NCBI RefSeq assembly: GCF_000699445.3
Contig: NC_067198.1
Coordinates: 42,711,691-42,775,690, forward strand
Source of the DNA: Schistosoma haematobium
Lineage: Eukaryota; Platyhelminthes; Trematoda; Strigeidida; Schistosomatidae
Length of the DNA stretch: 64,000 bases
Direction: 5' to 3'
This document shows, one piece after another, positions 58,971-64,000 of this stretch; the first letter of the stretch is position 1, and every line of letters begins with the position of its first letter. Made by a program: the position numbers and the translations under genes. Under the pieces are notes generated by a model, which ran no database searches, had not been told where the DNA came from, and worked only from the letters and a program-made list of their open reading frames with translations.

Positions 58971-60120
58971 TACTTAAAAGTGAAATGTTTATATTTGTCA
59001 AAGCATGATTGTATTCTTTATTGGTAGTGTTATAGTAACTAAGACTACTCAGCAAAATTGCTCAAGTTATACTATCTACTAAATTTCTATGGAATATTAG
59101 TTGGTTTGTAATTAGTAATTAGCTTCTTCACCTGGTCAAAATCAGCGTCAATATATTCACTATCTGAGTCTTGTTGGTCTACTTATAGAAACTTATGAGC
59201 TGTAGTACTGTTCAATGGAATATGATACAAGGTAATCGGTTTGACTATTTTTGAATATACTGAGAATGATCAAGCAATCACGATTACTGTAAGCTTAGTA
59301 ATCATTCCACACTATGCATCATTTATTTATTTTCACTGTGAAATTAGGTTTTCATCTTATTAGCTTCCTGTTGTTTTCTTTAAATACAGAATTTTCATCC
59401 TAATCCCAATGGAGTTATTAATTTTAATTTATGAAACAATAGCTGAATAATTGGTCTATTTCCTTTGTCCTTTAACCCGTTTCTAGACGCAAAGAAAGAT
59501 CGAGAAGACGATATAATTAACTAAATAATGATGATGATGATTGTTATCCCGAACCAGAATATGAATAGACACTTCTACCGTGTATAATATAGAATCAAGT
59601 AAGATAAACGATCATAACAATAACAGGAAACAAAATGATTATTGTCTAAGAAAATATAGTCTCGTTGAAAAGTAAAATACATATCGCTGATGAATTTGGG
59701 ATTAATTAAATACCTTTTAAAATCAGAATTATTCCTTAACGATAAGTTCTAAGTTGAATGACGTGGAACATATTACGCTTTATTGAGTCATTTAGAACAA
59801 TGGTCCGATTTTCACTTGATCTGTACAGTTGAATAATAAGTAAAAACACATATATGGAATTGGTTACTACTGAAGGATCAATCAATGCAGATATGTTAGT
59901 CTCATTAAATATTAACGGCTACCAGAACAGCCCAGTAGTAACATGACAAAGTTTGACACTAGGTGACACGAGTATGAATCCCACAGAGTGTACTAGTACA
60001 TTCAAGACTGATGATACGTTCTATTGAAAAGTCTCAACTAACACGAAAATTAAGTTCACTTGTTTGTGCCAATCACTACCAACTGTCGAATATCAAAAGT
60101 TATCTTACAACATAATCATC
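58971..60120. other. No gene or element recognised
   Basis: AT-rich without recognisable motifs; a short GAT repeat near 59526-59541. Confidence 0.5.
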
Positions 60121-60129
60121 AAATTTTTC

Positions 60130-60350
60130 CATCTTACTTGCTTATGCCTATTTCCCCTCGTGGAGGAGCAAAGGCCGCCCACCAACATTCTCCATCCATG
60201 TTCAGTTTAATTTGTTTATTCTGGTTAGTGTTTTATTTAGCAAGGTTGTTTTCTACGGGATGTGGTTGTTGACCATATGCCCAACCCTCCTCCTTCACCC
60301 GGGTTCGGGACCAATAGTAATCCTAGAAAAGCTACAGTCAGAGTTGTCCA
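60130..60350 (-). mobile_element. LINE-B deletion derivative: 5' leader joined to 3' end
   Basis: The minus strand reads the LINE-B leader (GGTCCCGAACCCGGGTGAAG, AGGAGGGTTGGGCAT) from 60350 to about 60250. After a short stretch it continues into the LINE-B 3' end (GGATGGAGAATGTTGGTGGG, then GGCATAAGCAAGTAAG) at 60200-60130. The whole coding region is absent. The order and strand suit one short element, not two insertions. Confidence 0.7.
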
Positions 60351-60359
60351 CCTACTCAA

Positions 60360-61798
60360 AAAAAAGTTTAGACAAAACTAATCTAATCAAAAGTAAACCA
60401 ATGTATTTATTGTACTAAAAATTACTATTCCAACTTTCACTTGTGTGTGTGTGTTTGTGATTGTGTGTTCTCATATCACTGTGTTCATCAATTAAAAAGA
60501 GAGTTAAATACAATTTGTAAATATGCACAAATTATATTCGTAGTTGGTATAAGTTTTATTGTTTAAGATTATATACAACAGGGACTGTATTGTCACTTTC
60601 ATGGAAAGAATTATGTATAAATAGTGTCATTAGTTCAATGAGGAGAATAATAATTTATTAATCAGAACAAATTAGAAATAAAAGATAGTGAAACATGGTA
60701 GTTCTTTTTGAAAGCAAAACAAGAGTGAAAAGAGGTGGTTGCATAAGATGAAGTAACGTAAAGACTGGTGGTAAAAACAAACAAACAAACAAACTAGAAA
60801 AAAAAAAGTAAAGAAACGAGGCAAGTATTACAAGTAGATTTTGGTGGGAAAAAAATAAAGGAATTTAAAGAGAGGAGATTATCTCCCTTTGGTAGACTAT
60901 TTTATTTATTCACTGGATCTTGTTTAAACAACAGATCATGAAGAATAAGTAATGGTGACTATGACATACTTATCCGTCTAGATCTTCATTGTATATAAGC
61001 TATATGTGTATATTTACGTGCATGTGTGTGTAGTTTATAGGATCTGATCAAATAAGCAAATCATTGGAAGAATACACAATAGAAACGTTGAATAACAAGA
61101 TTATTGAATAAGATAAATGATCTTAATGTTTCCAAATGTATAGTCAAAAGAAGAACAGAAACATTGTCAATATTGAATTTGATTTTAAAAGAAATAAGTG
61201 AATAAAAGCTATGATAGTTAATCATCACATGGTCCCCAGTTTAATATGGGCACAGGAGGAAGGGAGGGGAAATAGAAATGGGTGATTAGGATGTATGAAA
61301 AAATAGCAGTATAAATTAGCTGATTGAGTACTATATATATTTGTCCAAAAGAAAACTGAGTTTTTCATTGTATTTATTATTAATTAGCCACAGCAGTATG
61401 AGAATTCATTGAATTATTATCGGTAATAGTAATAGCAATAATTTAAGTAATACATAAGTAGTATATTCATTAAGAATTATTTTAGTGTTGAATATATATA
61501 TATTTTTGCAGTGGGAACTTTAAAAAGAAAATGCTTCTTTCTTTTTAAGTGTCTGTTTATGAAAAGAAAGACCTGATGATATGTGGTCATATTAAATAAC
61601 TTAAAAGATTAACCATATAACAATGACTTAAAGACACAATGAATTCAGTAGTGAGGTGGAGTATTTCAGTATGCCGAGAAAAATGGATGTAAAAAAAAGA
61701 ACACTTGTGTCCGTTAAAAAAAAACAAAACAGAGAGGAAAAATCTGAAGAGAATATGAAACAAAAAAAAAACAATTCAAAGTTATATCATAATTTATT
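60360..61798. other. 3' flank of the LRR gene; no other gene
   Basis: Downstream side of the minus-strand gene that ends at 61799. AT-rich with TG (about 60443-60470) and short TA runs. An AATAAA lies directly after the stop codon on the minus strand (61798-61793). Confidence 0.5.
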
Positions 61799-64000
61799 TT
61801 ATTCTGATTCACTGAGTAGACTAGATCGATTCACTAAACCTGCTGACATTGGTAATGTACCTTGATTAATTTCAAGTGTTCTAGGCACATCATAAACATG
61901 ACTACCTGTAATAGAATATGGTGAACCAGGCGCTATAAGCCAATTTCTTATATGTGGTTGTGTATTCGTTAAAAATGGTGATAATCCAACTGTATTTGTT
62001 TCATTATTTAAAAGATTTCTTAATTTATTTTGTTGTATTAATGGAGTTGATGTTAATATAGCTAAACTTTGTTGTAAATCATCTGTACCTGAACCAGATG
62101 ATGATGCTAAATGAATTGGTATTGATGGTGGTGATGGTAATGATGGTAAACCATTACCATTACAAGTAACTGTTAAATATTGATTTGTAAGATTTGGATA
62201 TTGATTGATTTGTGCTGAAAAATCATTATTATTATTACTACCATTATTATTATTAGTAGTAATAGTAGTGTTGGTAGTATTAGTAGTAGTAGTAGTAATA
62301 ATATTATGACCATGTAATGTTGATAAAATCATTTGTGAATAAGGATTTGTATGTGTTCTTATAAAATTATATCCATTCTCATTGATTATATTTGATGAAT
62401 GGATACCATTTAATTTCATTGGTGTATTATTATTATTATTATTGATTTGTTCGATCATATTAGTATCATTATTGATTAATTTCACTGGATGATATATTGA
62501 TTTAGTATCATTGATTCCAATAGTACTACAACTTGATGTAAATTGAAATAATTTATAATGTTTACATAAACGTAAACATTTAGCACTAATTAATAAAAAG
62601 ATTAATGTAGTAAGAAATGTACAAATCACTGCTATAGACATTTCTAATAATGTAAATTGTTTTTGATATAAATAATAAGATTGATCATATAAGATTTCAT
62701 TACGTAATAAATCATCTGATTGTTTGATATAATAATTACGATTATTGATATTGGTATTAGTATTAGTATTGGTTTGAGTATTGATTAATTCATGATCAAT
62801 CGATAATGTATTATTGATTTTTGGTATATTGATTAATTCTGGTCCTTTTAATGTTACTATAACTTCTTCTGTTTCTTTTTTATCATCCCATGTAGTACAT
62901 GTATATTTACGTGGTTTTTTATCTAATGTAATATTTAATTGAACTGTTGCTGATGGATTATCCATAGTTGAATTTATTTGATATAAATATTCATTATTAT
63001 GATTAGTTAAATGATTAGTTGATGTTAAATATCTTACTTCACGTAATTGTCCACTTTCTATATAACGCCATGCTACACCTGGTGGTGTATGACTTAATAT
63101 TTTATTATTAGATATAATCATATTTGTATTATATAATAGATGTTGTGAATGTTTTGGTACAGTGACTGCTGTACATGAAATTAATGCTCGACTAGTATCA
63201 TCTAATATATTAATAAAAATTTGTTGTATACGTGATGTTGGACATAATTGTTCCGGTGTTAATTTCACTAATTCATAGATATTTTTAATTTTTTGTATAG
63301 AATTGTCTTTTCTAGTAAAATGAATACATGTCATATTTAAACCAGGTAAACTATCTTTCCAATCTATAGTACGTTGAACAATCCATGATAAACGACAATT
63401 ACATTCTAATGGATTCCCAGTTAAATCAAGTAATTTATTAGGATAATTAAAATATTTTTCAAATCCATCATCAATAGTTGTAATCAAATTATCCGATAAT
63501 ATTAATCTATCTAAACTTGGTACTTTATGAAATATTTCATAATGAATAGATTGAATACGATTTCCACGTAGATTAATTTGATTCGCTGATAAACCATGAA
63601 ATGAATCTTCTGTTATTAACATACCATTATCCGGTAATGAATGTTGTTCACTTAAATATAAATGATTTAATTGTAAACCATAAAATGTATATGATTCAAT
63701 ACGAATTAATGAATTATGAGATAAATCTAAATGTTTTAATTCAGTCATTTTCATAAATGTTCGTGATTCAATCACTTGTAAATTACAATAGATTATACGT
63801 AAATATTCTAATTTTTCTAAACCAGTCATATTAGCTTGATTTAATGAATTCGGTATAGGGAAATCACTTTGTTGTATAAATAATTTTGTTATACCATTTG
63901 GTATATTGGTTGGTACACCATATAAATGATCTTGTCTATCACAATGGACAACATTTTCACCTTTTGGACAATGACATTGATTTTCACATAAACCTGGTTG
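61799..64000 (-). CDS. LRR-Ig single-pass membrane protein, 5' end cut by window
   Basis: The frame is open from the window edge to TAA at 61801-61799 (733 codons visible), so the Met at 63829 is internal. Visible residues 5-50 form a cysteine-rich LRRNT cap (C-x-N-Q-C-H-C-P then V-V-H-C-D). Leucine-rich repeats follow (L-K-H-L-D-L-S-H-N-S-L, N-Q-I-N-L-R-G-N-R-I, L-D-R-L-I-L-S-D-N-L-I), then an LRRCT cap from about 196 (N-P-L-E-C-N-C-R-L-S-W). An Ig-like segment spans about 273-384 (L-I-S-C ... K-Y-T-C). A hydrophobic membrane span lies at about 452-474 (L-L-E-M-S-I-A-V-I-C-T-F-L-T-T-L-I). The cytoplasmic tail of about 260 residues is rich in Asn and Thr runs. The layout resembles LRR-Ig neuronal adhesion proteins (Kekkon, LRIG, AMIGO and similar); which one cannot be told. 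No intron is needed in the visible part. Likely a cell-surface adhesion or receptor protein. Confidence 0.9.
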   Translation of the reverse strand, partial: QPGLCENQCHCPKGENVVHCDRQDHLYGVPTNIPNGITKLFIQQSDFPIPNSLNQANMTGLEKLEYLRIIYCNLQVIESRTFMKMTELKHLDLSHNSLIRIESYTFYGLQLNHLYLSEQHSLPDNGMLITEDSFHGLSANQINLRGNRIQSIHYEIFHKVPSLDRLILSDNLITTIDDGFEKYFNYPNKLLDLTGNPLECNCRLSWIVQRTIDWKDSLPGLNMTCIHFTRKDNSIQKIKNIYELVKLTPEQLCPTSRIQQIFINILDDTSRALISCTAVTVPKHSQHLLYNTNMIISNNKILSHTPPGVAWRYIESGQLREVRYLTSTNHLTNHNNEYLYQINSTMDNPSATVQLNITLDKKPRKYTCTTWDDKKETEEVIVTLKGPELINIPKINNTLSIDHELINTQTNTNTNTNINNRNYYIKQSDDLLRNEILYDQSYYLYQKQFTLLEMSIAVICTFLTTLIFLLISAKCLRLCKHYKLFQFTSSCSTIGINDTKSIYHPVKLINNDTNMIEQINNNNNNTPMKLNGIHSSNIINENGYNFIRTHTNPYSQMILSTLHGHNIITTTTTNTTNTTITTNNNNGSNNNNDFSAQINQYPNLTNQYLTVTCNGNGLPSLPSPPSIPIHLASSSGSGTDDLQQSLAILTSTPLIQQNKLRNLLNNETNTVGLSPFLTNTQPHIRNWLIAPGSPYSITGSHVYDVPRTLEINQGTLPMSAGLVNRSSLLSESE

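Overview
The window looks like genomic DNA of a blood fluke (Schistosoma or a close relative). It is AT-rich eukaryotic DNA with large introns. It carries tRNA-derived SINEs with embedded hammerhead ribozymes (the Sm-alpha type known from schistosomes), RTE-type and CR1-type LINEs, Gypsy-like LTR elements and a Penelope-like remnant. Asn/Thr/Ser homopolymer runs occur in the host proteins. Identification rests on translated motifs and remembered repeat families, since no database search was possible.

Only two host genes can be supported, both on the minus strand. (1) A MAGI-type scaffold gene (membrane-associated guanylate kinase, inverted) is seen as three exons: 10528-9952, 9714-9595 and 4501-3756. 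They are joined by phase-consistent GT-AG introns and encode PDZ0, the start of the guanylate-kinase-like domain and a low-complexity linker. Earlier exons and the WW/PDZ exons were not found. (2) At the right edge (64000-61799) lies the 3' part of a leucine-rich-repeat/Ig-like single-pass membrane protein, with an LRRNT cap at the window edge and the stop codon followed directly by AATAAA.

The rest is mobile-element sediment. 1-17.7 kb: LINE fragments, the MAGI exons, and a 3.9-kb LINE inserted in opposite orientation into an older copy of the same family. That pair forms a large inverted repeat with a nearly identical ~0.89-kb patch. 19.9-22.5 kb: a decayed CR1-like LINE and a rearranged GIY-YIG (Penelope-like) fragment. 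23-32 kb: three TG...CA elements of about 360-410 bp and a 2,085-bp LTR element that keeps gag but has lost most of pol. 33-60 kb: a dense field of hammerhead SINEs (some with an intact catalytic core), solo-LTR-like elements with ATAC-type target duplications, and 5'-only or 5'+3' remnants of an RTE LINE. Long stretches hold nothing recognisable.

I see no bacterial-style operon or defence system. The most unusual content is the ribozyme-bearing SINE population (two stem-I families, nested and tandem or fold-back copies) and the nested-LINE inverted repeat with its apparent gene-conversion tract.
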